From contig CAVSBU010000004.1 of the NCBI GenBank assembly GCA_963726215.1, positions 1 through 64,000 of the forward strand: a DNA stretch of 64,000 nt, given 5' to 3'. Shown here one piece after another: positions 9,344 through 20,063 of the stretch. How positions within the stretch are numbered: the first letter of the stretch is position 1; each line of letters begins with the position of its first letter. This stretch comes from 9FT-COMBO-48-23 sp963726215. GTDB taxonomy: Bacteria; Chloroflexota; Dehalococcoidia; GIF9; UBA5629. A program made the translations under genes and the position numbers. The notes beneath the pieces are model-generated. The model saw only the letters and a list, made by a program, of their open reading frames with translations, did not search any database and was not told the DNA's origin.

Positions 9344-10135
9344 CTAGGATGACTTGGATTTTTCCAGGAGAGAAGCAGCGCCCTGTCTTATATTCTGGCG
9401 GGTACTAACTGCCGTGATTGTCTCATAACTTAAGCCTACATCCAGCGGATAAGACACAGCCACATTAATGGCTCGCTTGGCGCCCTGGATTAGAGGCGGA
9501 GCAATGGCGGCTATTTCCTGCGCCAGCTTCCTGGCTTCCTCCATGAGTTTATCCAATGGATAAACATGCTCGACCAGCCCTATCCTCAAAGCCTCAGCAG
9601 CATCTATGCGCCGGCCGGTAAATATAAGCTCCTTAGCTTTGCCGGCGCCAACAAGTTTGGTCAAGCGCTGGGTGCCGCCGAAGTCGGGAATGGTACCCAA
9701 TTGCACTTCAGGTATGCTGAAAATAGCCGTTTCCGAGGCAAGCCTTATATCGCAAACCAGCGCCAGCTCAAAGGCCATGCCCAGGCAGTAGCCGTTAATG
9801 GCAGCTATGACCGGAACCGGCAGCGCCTCCAGCGCCGTATAAATCTGTCCGCCCATCTGAAGCGTCTCAAATTCGGACCGGGCAGCACGCGTTAGCACGA
9901 TACCCTCACCTGCCGTGGTGGCCGCCTTGAGGTCCAGGCCGGCACTGAAAGCGCGGTCTCCAGCGCCGGTAACTATGACGGCTCGTACTTCAGTCTGAGA
10001 AAGTATACTCTCTGCAGCCGCTGCCAGCCCCTCCAGCACCTCCCCATTAACCGCATTCCTAACTTCAGGTCGGTTAATGGTAACCATCGCCACTTTATCC
10101 TGTACTTCAAATAACACCGCCTTGCTCTTAGCCAT
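9344..10135 (-). CDS. Enoyl-CoA hydratase/isomerase family protein
   Basis: Crotonase-fold enzyme acting on acyl-CoA. Start ATG 10135 (MAKSKAVLFEV) is chosen over the in-frame 10165 because AAAGGAG lies eight bases before it. Visible family features are INRPEVRNAVN, the oxyanion-hole motif AGDRAFSAGLDLKA, INGYCLGMAFELALVCDIRLA, and IPEVQLGTIPDFGGTQRL. The second catalytic glutamate of classical hydratases, usually in the ELALVCD segment region, is present as FELAL, and the position usually occupied by the first glutamate reads IPEVQLG. The length (263) is normal. It is followed on the same strand by a GYD protein located 5' (10244-10546). Confidence 0.85.
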   Translation of the reverse strand: MAKSKAVLFEVQDKVAMVTINRPEVRNAVNGEVLEGLAAAAESILSQTEVRAVIVTGAGDRAFSAGLDLKAATTAGEGIVLTRAARSEFETLQMGGQIYTALEALPVPVIAAINGYCLGMAFELALVCDIRLASETAIFSIPEVQLGTIPDFGGTQRLTKLVGAGKAKELIFTGRRIDAAEALRIGLVEHVYPLDKLMEEARKLAQEIAAIAPPLIQGAKRAINVAVSYPLDVGLSYETITAVSTRQNIRQGAASLLEKSKSS

Positions 10136-10243
10136 ATTGATGTCTCCTTTCAATATATTCGCCACTAAAAATCAAATTCGAAAAAATACACCTGTACCAC
10201 GTAATGGACGACGAAAACCTGGATGGATATGCCGACTAACGTA

Positions 10244-10546
10244 TTATAATGGCTCTTGCTTCTTTTTCAGCGTGGAGATTAAATTGTCCAGAGGTATGGC
10301 GGTCAAGGTCAGGGTCTGAAGGCCGCCTCTGGCGCTTAGATGTATCGCCACTTTAGCCGCAATCTCGTCGCTGGGAGCCTCGACGATGTTGACGAAATCG
10401 TACTGCCCCAAAAGCCCGTACTGAGCCAGTATTTTAACCCCCATATACTCTACCTCTTTGTTAAGCTCTTTAAGCAATTCGGGATACTCTTCCATTCTCT
10501 TTCTGCCTTCGCCGGTGAGAGTGGTCAGCATAAGATAAAACGCCAT
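10244..10546 (-). CDS. GYD domain protein
   Basis: A 100-residue protein of the GYD family: an N-terminal strand MAFYLMLTTLTGEG, a helix, then KILAQYGLLGQYDFVNIVEAPSDE, the family core (dimeric alpha-beta barrel). AGGAGGTAGCC precedes the start. It lies about 110 bases upstream of the enoyl-CoA hydratase on the same strand and may be co-transcribed. The function of the family is unknown. Confidence 0.8.
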   Translation of the reverse strand: MAFYLMLTTLTGEGRKRMEEYPELLKELNKEVEYMGVKILAQYGLLGQYDFVNIVEAPSDEIAAKVAIHLSARGGLQTLTLTAIPLDNLISTLKKKQEPL

Positions 10547-10624
10547 GGCTACCTCCTCCTAGTCAAATTTTTTGTGCCCTAATTATATGCTCAGTTATCG
10601 TGAAATGCTAGCCCAACCACCACC

Positions 10625-10653
10625 TTGACACTGCGAAGTAGAAAGTTTACAAT
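10625..10653 (+). promoter_or_regulatory. Sigma70-like promoter for rpsU-yqeY
   Basis: TTGACA (10625-10630), exactly 17 bases, TACAAT (10648-10653). It lies about 70 bases before the rpsU start. Confidence 0.75.
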
Positions 10654-10720
10654 TTAACTTTGCCGATTACCTGTGTTAAGGCAGGTATTTCAATTAGTTA
10701 TAGGAAGGGAGTGATGCCAT

Positions 10721-10906
10721 GTGTCCGAAGTAAGACTTTCACAAGGAGAAAGCTTTGAGAGTCTGCTACGACGGTTCACCAAGAAGGTACAACAACAAGG
10801 GATAATCAGCGAAACGCGCCGTCGTGGATTCTACGAGAAGCCCAGTATAAAACGGAAACGTAAGGAAGCGCAAAAACGGCGAAAAAGCTCCAGGAGCAGC
10901 AGCTAG
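10721..10906 (+). CDS. rpsU: 30S ribosomal protein S21
   Basis: A 61-residue basic protein beginning with GTG (MSEVRLSQGESFESLLRRF) and containing the S21 pattern KKVQQQGIISETRRRGFYEKPS followed by a lysine/arginine-rich tail. The ribosome-binding site AGGAAGGGAG lies about 10 bases upstream of GTG 10721; an out-of-frame ATG at 10714 is not used. It is followed four bases later by yqeY, a common pairing in bacteria. Confidence 0.93.
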   Translation: MSEVRLSQGESFESLLRRFTKKVQQQGIISETRRRGFYEKPSIKRKRKEAQKRRKSSRSSS

Positions 10907-10909
10907 AAG

Positions 10910-11359
10910 ATGGCTCTGGCTCAAAAAATTAGAACTGACCTCGAACAAGCGTTAAGAAAAAACGATAAATTACGGTGTTCGGTGCTGCGTCTGGCTCTAT
11001 CCAGTATAAGAAATGCCGAAATTGCTCAACAAAAAACCTTAGACGACGACGGCATATTGATTGTCATAGACAAAGAAGCCAAGATGCGCCGTGAGAGCAT
11101 TGAGGCTTTCGAGAAGGGCAACCGCCCGGATTTAGTGGCTAAGGAGACAGCAGAGCTGGCAATTCTTCTGGAGTATCTACCCGAGCAGATGACTCGGGAG
11201 GAGATTGTAGAGGCAGCACGTAAGGTAATCAGCGAACTCGGGGCAGCAAGCCCGAAGGACAAGGGTAAGGTTATGTCCCAGCTTATGCCTCAGCTCAGGG
11301 GGAAAGCTCAAGGGCAAGAAGTAAGCGAAGTTGTTACAGAACTTTTAAGCAATACATAG
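10910..11359 (+). CDS. GatB/YqeY domain protein
   Basis: A 149-residue YqeY-family protein, related to the tRNA-recruiting tail of GatB. It has the family pattern LRCSVLRLALSSIRNAEI, then a long helical region with LLEYLPEQMTREEI and KDKGKVMSQLMPQLRGKAQG. It is co-transcribed with rpsU. The exact role is unsettled in the literature; a tRNA-related function is inferred from the GatB tail. Confidence 0.9.
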   Translation: MALAQKIRTDLEQALRKNDKLRCSVLRLALSSIRNAEIAQQKTLDDDGILIVIDKEAKMRRESIEAFEKGNRPDLVAKETAELAILLEYLPEQMTREEIVEAARKVISELGAASPKDKGKVMSQLMPQLRGKAQGQEVSEVVTELLSNT

Positions 11360-11400
11360 ATATCACATCTTGCCCTTTTATTTTTTACAGGATAATACTC

Positions 11401-11431
11401 GGCGGCAGAGAATGCCGCCATCTTTGTTATT
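11401..11431 (+). terminator. Hairpin terminator or attenuator before purQ
   Basis: The stem GGCGGCA (11401-11407) pairs with TGCCGCC (11413-11419) around a GAGAA loop and is followed by a T-rich run. It ends right at the purQ start, so it could end the rpsU-yqeY transcript or modulate purQ. Confidence 0.55.
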
Positions 11432-12130
11432 ATGAGTAGCAGTATGAAATTCGGCATAATCATCTTTCCCGGCACCTGGAGCGACAGAGACTGTTATTAT
11501 TCCCTGAACGATATATTGCAACAGAAAGTCCACTATATCTGGCACAAGGAGACAGAACTTTCCGAATATGACTGTGTCATCCTGCCCGGCGGCTTCTCCT
11601 ACGGAGATTATCTGCGGCCGGGAGCTATCGCCAGGTTTTCGCCGGTAATGACATCACTGGAACGCTTCGCTTCTCAGGGCAAGCTGGTCATCGGCATCTG
11701 CAACGGATTCCAGATTTTGTGCGAATCCGGACTCCTCCCGGGGGTATTGCTGCGCAATGTCCACCTGGAATATCGCTGTCAGTGGACGCATCTTAAAGTA
11801 GAAAATACATCGACCACTTTCACCTCACAGTGTCAAAACGGGCAGGCGTTGAAAATCCCTATATCACATTACGAGGGTAGATATTATGCTGACGATGCCA
11901 CACTGGCTGAACTGGAGGCTGATAAACGCGTCGTCTTCCGCTACTCGACTCCAACAGGTCAGGTAATCGAATCAGCAAACCCCAATGGCTCATTGCGCAA
12001 CATCGCCGGCATTATCAACAAGCAGGGCAATGTATTAGGCATGATGCCGCATCCCGAACGCGCCTGTGAGCCACTACTGGGCAGCATCGATGGCAACATA
12101 ATCTGGGAGTCAATAATTGCCAGTATCTAA
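11432..12130 (+). CDS. purQ: Phosphoribosylformylglycinamidine synthase, glutaminase subunit PurQ
   Basis: Glutamine amidotransferase that supplies ammonia to PurL in purine synthesis. Class I motifs are present: FPGTWSDRD at the N terminus, LPGGFSYGDYLRPGA, the nucleophile motif GICNGFQIL (Cys about residue 90), and MMPHPERA near the C terminus (His/Glu of the triad). An internal ATG at 11444 (MKFGIIIFPG) is an equally likely start; neither has a strong Shine-Dalgarno site. It overlaps purL by 14 bases, consistent with translational coupling. Confidence 0.93.
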   Translation: MSSSMKFGIIIFPGTWSDRDCYYSLNDILQQKVHYIWHKETELSEYDCVILPGGFSYGDYLRPGAIARFSPVMTSLERFASQGKLVIGICNGFQILCESGLLPGVLLRNVHLEYRCQWTHLKVENTSTTFTSQCQNGQALKIPISHYEGRYYADDATLAELEADKRVVFRYSTPTGQVIESANPNGSLRNIAGIINKQGNVLGMMPHPERACEPLLGSIDGNIIWESIIASI

Positions 12131-14322
12131 AGAAATACTCGATGAAATCGCTCTGAGCCAGAAAGAATATCAGCTCATAGTGGAACGGCTGGGCAGGGAG
12201 CCGACCGAGGTTGAGCTGGGAATGTTCGGTGCGCTGTGGAGCGAGCATTGCGGCTACAAACATTCCAAAGCTCTGCTCAGACAACTGCCCTCCAAAAGCA
12301 AACGGGTACTGGTTAAACCAGGAGAGGAAAATGCCGGAGTGATAGACATCGGAGACGGGCTGGTAGTAATCATGAAGATAGAGTCTCACAACCATCCGTC
12401 GGCAATCGAACCATATCAGGGAGCGGCCACCGGTGTAGGCGGCATCGTTCGTGATATTTTTACTATGGGAGCTCGACCGATTGCCCTCATGAATTCGCTA
12501 CGCTTCGGTCCCCTGACCGATTCTCATAACAGATACCTTTTCGGTGGCGTGGTTGGCGGCATTGCCGGTTACGGCAACTGCCTGGGTATCCCGGATATCG
12601 GCGGCGAGATTTTCTTTGCCGACTGCTATTCAGCTAACCCGCTGGTCAATGCCCTATGCCTGGGTATTGCCGAAGCTAAACACCTGGTCAGGGCCAGGGC
12701 TTACGGAGAAGGTAATTTGTTGATGCTGGTCGGTGCCGATACCGGACGTGACGGACTTCACGGCGCCTCCGGCCTGGCTTCCAGGACATTTGAGGACGAG
12801 CGCGAACTAAGGTCTACAGTACAGGTCGGCAATCCATTTTTGGAGAAACTACTTATCGAAGCCTGCCTTGAGCTGGCTGAAACCGATTGGATTGCCGGCA
12901 TGCAGGATTTAGGCGCTGCCGGTCTAACCAGCTCGGCCGTGGAATCAGCCAGCAGAGGCGGCGGCTGGCATTGAAATCGACGTCCTCAAGATACCGCGCC
13001 GTGAAAAAGGCATGACCCCTTACGAGGTAATGCTATCCGAATCACAGGAGAGGATGCTGGTGGTGGTGAAGAAAGGCTATGAAGGTAAGGTGAAAGCTTT
13101 ATTTGACCGCTGGGAACTTCGCTCGGATATAATCGGCCGTGTCACCGGCGATGGCTTAACCAGAATTAAAGAAGGTGGAAAGGTTGTAGCTGAGGTGCCG
13201 GTAAATGTGCTGAGCTCATCGCCCGTGTACCGAAAGCGGGTTAAAAAGCCGGAATGGCTGAATAAGCTGCAGTCCTTTGATATCAACTCTATTCCTGATT
13301 TACCACGAAAGAAAGCAAAAACAGCTCTTCTCCGCCTCCTGGCGTCGCCCAACATTGCCAGCAAGCGCTGCGTTTATCGCCAATACGACCACCAGGTAGG
13401 TAACAATACCGTGGTCTTTCCCGGCAGCGATGCGGCAGTGCTGCGGATTAAAGGCACAAAAAAGGCAATCTCATTAACTACCGATGGCAACGGACGGTAT
13501 TGTTATGTAAACCCATACCTCGGTGGTGTTATTGCGGTGGCTGAAGCTGCTAGAAACCTGGCCTGCAGCGGGGCTCAGCCCCTGGCTATTACCGACTGCC
13601 TTAACTTCGGCAACCCGGAGAAAGACGACGTTTATTATCAACTGAAGGAATGCATCGCTGGCATGGCTCGCGCTTGCCGGGAACTGAAAATCCCGGTTAT
13701 CAGCGGCAACGTCAGCCTGTACAACGAGACCAGGGGCGAAGCCATATATCCAACTCCAGTAGTCGGAATGGTCGGGCTCATCGAGGATGTAGCCAAACAT
13801 TGCGCTTCCGGATTTAAGAATGAAGGTGACCTGGTGTTTTTGCTCGGCGACGGCAAAACCGTTGACGGCAGTATCGGCAGCAGCGAATATCTCGAACTGA
13901 TGCACGGAATGATAAAAGGCAATCCTTACATTGATTTGGAGATGGAGAAACGGCTGCAGCGCTGCTGTCTTGAGGCAATCAGACGAGGGCTTATAAACTC
14001 AGCCCACGATTGCTCTGAAGGAGGATTGGCGGTTGCCCTGGCAGAGAGCTGCCTGGCTAACGGTCTTGGCTTCGTCAGTTACGAATGGGATATAGAAGGT
14101 AGACTGGACGCAGCCCTTTTCGGTGAGGCTCAATCGAGAATCGTAGTCTCAATAGCACCTAAATCATCCTGGAAATTGCAGAAACTCGCTGACCGTTATC
14201 AGATAGCCGCCACAAAGCTTGGGGTGGTAGGCGGCAAACGATTTACATTGAAAGGCTACATGGACTTATCTCTTAAAGAGATAGGGGAGGCATGGTGGGG
14301 TGGCCTTGAGAAATTGTTATAA
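12117..14322 (+). CDS. purL: Phosphoribosylformylglycinamidine synthase PurL (frameshifted)
   Basis: ATP-dependent FGAM synthase large subunit, small-type PurL. It starts with TTG 12117 inside the end of purQ. The N-terminal part has LWSEHCGYKHSK, IESHNHPSAIEPYQGAATGVGG and a second AIRS-type module (TDCLNFGNPE, SGNVSLYNET, HDCSEGGLAVALAE). The frame breaks near 12965: SASRGG then AGIEIDVLKIPRREKGM, repaired by dropping one base in a run of GGC. All catalytic regions are otherwise intact over about 735 residues. It pairs with PurQ; the purS gene was not seen here. Confidence 0.92.
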
Positions 14323-14341
14323 ATATGAACGGAGGAAAAAC

Positions 14342-15625
14342 TTGGCTGAGGTCAGTCCTTTTTTAGGCGTGCGTTACAACCAAGAAATTATCAAAGACAT
14401 GGCAGCAGTTATCTGCCCGCCATATGATGTCATCTCTCCAGAAGAGCAGAAAGCTTACTACGAGAAAAGCGGATATAATGTCATTCGACTTGAGCATGGT
14501 ATGGTGCTGCCCAACGATACTAAGACAAACAACAAGCATACACGAGCCTGCTCTACCTTCAATCAATGGCTCAAAGAGCGCGTACTGCTGATTGACCATG
14601 TTCCCTCATTCTACATCCACGAACATTGCTTTACCTATCAAAATATCAGAAAAAGGCGTCTCGGCTTAACAGCCTGTGTCAGACTCGAGCCCTGGGAGAA
14701 AAAGACCATATTTCCCCACGAGAATACCGTACCCGGGATTAAAAGCGACCGCCTGGAACTGATGCGAGCCTGCGCTGTCAACTTCAGTCCGCTACTCGGC
14801 CTCTACGAAGACCTGGGCCAGAAAGTTACCAAGCTACTGACAATACAGGCCAGCCGTAAGCCGGCAATTGATTTTGCCGAAGCCGGAGAAACGCACAAGC
14901 TCTGGGTAGCTAATGAACCTGAATTCGTCCAGAGGGTAAGCCATTTTCTGGCTTCGAAACCCATTTATATCGCTGATGGGCATCACCGTTATGAAACAGC
15001 GCTGGCTTATCGGGATGAAAGACGGCAAGAAACTAGGCCTACCAGAGGTAATGAAGCCTTTAACTTCGTCATGATAACATTAGTCTCCTTCTCCGACCCC
15101 GGGCTTGTCGTGCTACCTGTGCACCGACTGATACGCAATTTATCCGCTAATGCCCTGACTGAATTCAGAAGCATCCTGGAGACGTACTTTGAACTGGTAT
15201 CTGCTCCGTTAGGTGAGGGTAACTTGCCCGAGGTAGCAGGAGCCACCACAAGGGTTCTGGGGCTGGAGCCGGGCAACATAGTAGCTCTGAAACTCCGGCA
15301 GCCCTTATCCTTGAAGGAAATAATGCCTGACAATCATTCCGAAGCTTACAAAAGACTGGACATTAGTATTGTCCAGCACCTTGTCATTGACAGGCTGACG
15401 GCGCTCGATAAAAGCAGCAGTATAGCCTATACAGCAAATGCGGTAGAAGCTCGCCGATTTATAGAAAGCGGTGAATATCAACTGGCTTTTCTGCTGAATC
15501 CCATACCGGTGGCGACGATTAAAACAATTGCTAATTCCAATGATAGGATGCCCGGGAAATCAACTTATTTCTATCCCAAATTGCCTACCGGTCTGGTCAT
15601 CAACCGCCTTGAGGGAACACTGTAA
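14342..15625 (+). CDS. DUF1015 family protein
   Basis: A 427-residue protein of DUF1015 (putative HipA-like kinase superfamily by some accounts; function unproven). The TTG start at 14342 has GGAGG six to seven bases upstream and gives MAEVSPFLGVRY; the longer in-frame GTG start inside purL is less likely. Family landmarks are AAVICPPYDVISPEEQ, FPHENTVPGIKSDRLELM, YIADGHHRYETALAYRDE and PGKSTYFYPKLPTGL near the end. It follows purL by 20 bases and is probably co-transcribed. Confidence 0.87.
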   Translation: MAEVSPFLGVRYNQEIIKDMAAVICPPYDVISPEEQKAYYEKSGYNVIRLEHGMVLPNDTKTNNKHTRACSTFNQWLKERVLLIDHVPSFYIHEHCFTYQNIRKRRLGLTACVRLEPWEKKTIFPHENTVPGIKSDRLELMRACAVNFSPLLGLYEDLGQKVTKLLTIQASRKPAIDFAEAGETHKLWVANEPEFVQRVSHFLASKPIYIADGHHRYETALAYRDERRQETRPTRGNEAFNFVMITLVSFSDPGLVVLPVHRLIRNLSANALTEFRSILETYFELVSAPLGEGNLPEVAGATTRVLGLEPGNIVALKLRQPLSLKEIMPDNHSEAYKRLDISIVQHLVIDRLTALDKSSSIAYTANAVEARRFIESGEYQLAFLLNPIPVATIKTIANSNDRMPGKSTYFYPKLPTGLVINRLEGTL

Positions 15626-15697
15626 GTCAAGTTGGACATCTTTTAGAGATGCCCCACATGGTCGCCGTTCTCAATCCTAAATGAAATGGACTTATTT

Positions 15698-16378
15698 TCA
15701 TCTCTTAAGTCTAGTCTGGACAGCTTCACTCTTTAGTTCCCTGAGAGCATCAGAAGCCACCCACCGAGCTGCCTTCGAGTCCAGTCGCTGGATTTTCTTT
15801 GCAGCATTTATTGCAGCTTCGTTCAAGTTGAGGTTCCTTTTCCCTATGTTTCTAAGAGCCCAGCTGACTGCTTTCTTGACGAAGTTACGTTCGTCCGTAG
15901 CTCCTCGTATTATTACCGGAAGCAATTCGATGAATTTCTCATCGCCCGCCTTCTTATCATGCCATGCCAGACAAGCTATCAGCGAAAAGGCAGTCCTCTT
16001 GGTGAACTCACGTTCCCTCTCAGACCAATCGACAATTTTCTTCCAGGCTAATCTGTTCTTTTCGAAAAGATTCATGCATACCTGGTCGCAGACATCCCAG
16101 GAGTTGATGTCTTTCACCCAGACCTCCATCTGCTCTTCAGTTAGCTTATCAGGGTCACCAACCATCGCCGCCACGATTCTTGCTTCAGCTATACCGGTCT
16201 TCCATAACTCTAGTGCCAGCTTATGGTCTTTCCCTATATCTTTGGCTAGTTTCCTCATATCGGGAACCGATACACCTAATCTCCCTTCAACTGTCATTCC
16301 GTATTTAGCCATTCCTTCCAACTGATCTGGCCTGGCTTTGCTCTGGAGTTTATCCAACACATCTTTGACAGAAGCCAT
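15698..16378 (-). CDS. DNA alkylation repair protein, AlkD family
   Basis: A HEAT-like repeat DNA glycosylase that removes alkylated bases. At 226 residues it is almost entirely helical, with the family pattern MRKLAKDIGKDHKLALELW, EARIVAAMVGDP, DINSWDVCDQVC (the conserved Trp-Asp region) and FVKKAVSWALRNIGKRN. The start ATG is preceded by GAGGAG. It converges with the DUF1015 gene with about 70 bases between. Confidence 0.85.
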   Translation of the reverse strand: MASVKDVLDKLQSKARPDQLEGMAKYGMTVEGRLGVSVPDMRKLAKDIGKDHKLALELWKTGIAEARIVAAMVGDPDKLTEEQMEVWVKDINSWDVCDQVCMNLFEKNRLAWKKIVDWSEREREFTKRTAFSLIACLAWHDKKAGDEKFIELLPVIIRGATDERNFVKKAVSWALRNIGKRNLNLNEAAINAAKKIQRLDSKAARWVASDALRELKSEAVQTRLKR

Positions 16379-16574
16379 AGTTTACTCCTCTTGCATCAAT
16401 TCAAGTTTACTAACCAACATTCAATTATAACGTCTCATTAAACGATTATTAACGCAGGTGGTTGCAAGGTTTCTCTTAGCTGTTACATGTACAATCAAAT
16501 AATACGGTCTATTGTATGATAGCAACTTGGTTCTGAACCGACTTTAGGGAACACTGTGACTGGGTAGTGCCTTA

Positions 16575-18208
16575 TTATAAGGCATTCACTTTGCCAGCGC
16601 TGTATGATGCGTAGTTGTCCCGCCCCTGTTCCTTAACCCAGTACATTGCGATGTCGGCATTCCTCATCAGGGCTTCAACATCTTCGCCATCCTCGGGGTA
16701 GATGGCAATGCCAACGCTAGTGGTGATGCGAATCTTATGGTCATTAAGGATAAATGGTTTCCGAAAGGCTCCTAAAATCTTGTGGGCAACTTTAATGGTA
16801 TCTTCTAAATTGGCGACTTTTGGCAACAAAACCAAAAACTCATCCCCGCCAACGCGAGCCACTGTATCACTCTTGCGTACCAGAGCTACCAATCGCTCTC
16901 CGGCAGCTCTTAGCACCTTGTCGCCCATACTATGTCCAAAGGTATCGTTAACCACCTTAAATCGGTCCAAATCCAGCATCATTACGGCCAACTTAGTTCT
17001 GTTACGCCCCGCCCCAGCCAACGCTACATTTAAGCGGTCCTGTAGCAACATCCTGTTAGGTAATCCGGTCAAGAAATCGTGGGTAGCTATATCATTGAGT
17101 TCCCGCTCTAGCCGCTTACGTTCGGTAACATCACGGGCGATGCCACGAAACGCGATAACGTTTCCTGTCTCGTCCTTTATGGCAGAAACTGACAATTCAC
17201 CAAATCCCACGGTGCCATTCTTCTGGATAAACTTGTAGGATAGACCTTTCATGGTTTCACCCGTGCGAAAAACCCGGTTGAAATCTCGATACACAACCTC
17301 AACATCTTCTTTTGCCGCAAAAACTTGATAGTTCATGCCTATGAGTTCTTCTTTGGAATAACCCAGGGTCCGGGACATCGAATCATTGACGAAGATGAAA
17401 TTGCCAGCTAGGTCTGTTTCAAAGTAGTTATCTTGGATTTCCTCCAGGATAGTCCGTATCTCTCTTCCGATTTTTTTATAGTCTCCTCAAGCTTTACGCT
17501 CAGTGATATCGAAGACAATCGCCATGCCTCGCGGATAGAACGTCATAAAAAATCGGCGATAGGAAGAGTATATCCAGATAGCATGCCCGTCTTTGTGAAT
17601 TATCCTGAACTCTAATTGATACTCTGCCTCAGGATGCCAAGCCTTTGCGAATTATCCAGCACAATTGCTTGTCATCAGGATGAATAAAGTCAGCAAAAGT
17701 TTTCCACTAATTCCTCTCAGAGTAACCAAGTATCTTACAGAATTCTCATTCACAAAGGTTATATTTCCGTTAAGTCACCGTAACAACCCGCCCTCGTCTC
17801 AACAATGCTCTGATATCTGGCTTGACTATGTAACCCTCTCCGCCGCTTGAGCTCGGTTATATCCAGGAAGCTTCCCACTGTGGCCCGTTTTCCCTTATAT
17901 TCTGTTGAGGTGACTTTTTCCAGAACCCAGATTATTTCGCCATTCTTCTTAACGAACCGGTACTCATAAGGTAGAGAACTCCCACCCTTCAGGCTGTCTA
18001 TTGCCTTTTTCCTGACTGTTTCTCTATCCTCGGGATGGACAAGGTCGAGAGAATATTTGCCCAATAACTCCGGCTCTGAATAACCTGTCAGTTCCAGAAA
18101 CAGGGGATTGACATACTGAAATTTTCCATTCTGGACAATATAAACCCCTGTCCCGGCACAGCGTAGCAAGGCTTGAGCCAGTTCCGCCGACTCATCAAAT
18201 TTAGCCAT
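16575..18208 (-). CDS. PAS-PAS-PAS-GGDEF diguanylate cyclase (several frameshifts)
   Basis: Signalling enzyme that makes cyclic di-GMP. Reading from 18208: a PAS domain (FQYVNPLFLELTGYSEPELLG, YRFVKKNGEIIWVLEKV, DITELKR), a second PAS region (ITFVNENSVRYLGYSER, DFIHPDDKQL, FRIIHKDGHAIWIYSS, FDITERKA), a third PAS (SMSRTLGYSKEELIGMNY) and a C-terminal GGDEF domain with intact VARVGGDEFLVLLP and a DLDRFKVVND motif. Frames shift at least four times between 17400 and 17810, but all domains can be read. No membrane segment is visible, so it is a soluble sensor. The GGDEF part (from about 17090 down) is unbroken. Confidence 0.8.
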
Positions 18209-18435
18209 AATTGTTTACCTATTCTATCCGTTAGATTACGGCATTAAATCTATTCTACTACGTGCTGTTAAACCAGCCTGGCTCCAACATATAATTTCCT
18301 AAGGCTTCGATAAATGGATAAATAATTATATATGTACATGGGAAAAAATGATAGACCAGTAAATCAAGACCTCTAAGGTCTTTACGCGGTTATTCACTAC
18401 AATAAACCCTTAACCAAACGGTAGCGAACCTGTCT

Positions 18436-20011
18436 CTAAATCTTCACCACTTTGGCGGTATGTACATCCTCCAGGTCGAGGATTTCCTGTATCTGTTTTT
18501 CAGGCAGCGGTTCATCCAGAGCCAAAATCATAAGCGCCTGCCCTCTGGGTTTAAGACGGGCAAGCTGCATGGAACTGATATTGATATCCGCCTTGCCGGT
18601 GATAGAACCCACAGCACCGATAAGCCCAGGTCGGTCTCGATGGTCACTGAACAGAAAATAACCACCGGTGGGGACGATATCCAGCCAGAAATCGTTTACG
18701 CGGACGATGTGAGTTTCTCCACGCAAAACAGTGCCAGCGACTACCGTCGTGCCGGCATCGGTGACAGCTTCTAAGGTAATCATACTGGCATAGTTCTCAC
18801 ATGTGGTTTCTTTCTGTTCCATAATCTTTATGCCCCGCTGGGCAGCAATGACTGCGGCATTTATTAAGTTTATTCTTTCCTCGCTTATACCTTCCAGCAA
18901 ACCGCCGATAACTGATGCCTTTATCGCCGCGGTATCATAGCTGGCAATCTCACCGTTGTATTTGATACGGATGCTATTTATTTGCCCTTCCATTAACTGC
19001 CGGGCTAAGCTGCCAAGCGTTGAAGCCACCTGCATAAACGGAGCTAAAACAGATAACAGCTCCGCTGGAATCTGTGGAGCATTCACAGCATACTTGGCAG
19101 GCTGGCCTTTCAATACAGCCATCACTTGCTCGGCGACCTCGAGAGCAACGCTGGCCTGCGCTTCAGTAGTGGAGGCGCCGAGGTGGGGAGTAACGATAAT
19201 CTTGTCACTTTGGAAAAGTACGCTATCGGTCACCGGCTCTTTAACAAAGACATCTACGGCAGCGCCGGCCACTTTTCCCGCCTCCACTGCCTTAAGCAAA
19301 GCTTCTTCATCGATAAGTCCGCCGCGGGCGCAGTTGATGATACGCACCGTCGGTTTCATCTTGCTCAGTTCTTTGGCACCAATCAGCATCTTGGTCTGGG
19401 AAGTCAATGGCAGATGAAGTGTAATGAAGTCAGATTCCTTAAGCAATTGCTCCAGAGAGACCAACTCTACACCCAGATTACGGGCATAATCAGCTGGAGA
19501 CAAAAGGGTCATAGCCGATAAGCCGCATGTTAAAAGCCTGAGCCCGCCTGGCAACCTCGGAGCCCACATTGCCCAGGCCGATGATGCCTAAGGTCTTGCC
19601 TCTGAGCTCAATGCCCATATAGTCGCTGCGTTGCCAGGCACCTGATTTGAGCTTGGCATTGGCCTGCGGTATATGCCGGGCCAGAGCCAACATCATGGCT
19701 ACGGTATGTTCGGCAGCAGCGATGGTATTGCCGGTAGGAGCATTGACCACCACCACACCCTGCCTGGTAGCAGCCTCGACATCAATATTGTCCAAACCAA
19801 CACCAGCCCGGGCTATAACCTGAAGCTTCGTGCCAGCCTGAATAATATCGGCAGTAGCTTTGGTCTCACTGCGCACCACCAGGGCTTCATAATCGCCAAT
19901 CATCTTCTTAAGCTCGTCAGGCTTAAGGCCGAGCTTGACATCGACTTCAGCCTGAGCCTTTAAAGCTTCTATGCCTTCTTTAGCTACCGGGTCGGCAACA
20001 AGAATTTTCAT
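18436..20011 (-). CDS. serA: D-3-phosphoglycerate dehydrogenase (frameshifted)
   Basis: First enzyme of serine synthesis, NAD-dependent. It has the Rossmann motif LGIIGLGNVGSEVARRA, the catalytic region NCARGGLIDEEALLKA, the PHLGAST histidine motif, an intervening ASB domain and a C-terminal ACT domain (DRPGLIGAVGSITGKADINI), about 525 residues in all. The frame breaks near 19500 (GYDPF then SPADYARNLG), one surplus base. ATG 20011 or the TTG at 20020 could start it, both near GGAGG. It is the last gene of the minus-strand biosynthetic operon. Confidence 0.92.
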
Positions 20012-20063
20012 AGCAACCAAATTCCTCCGGGCAAGTCTAAATGCCTGACTCCTAATTTTTGAG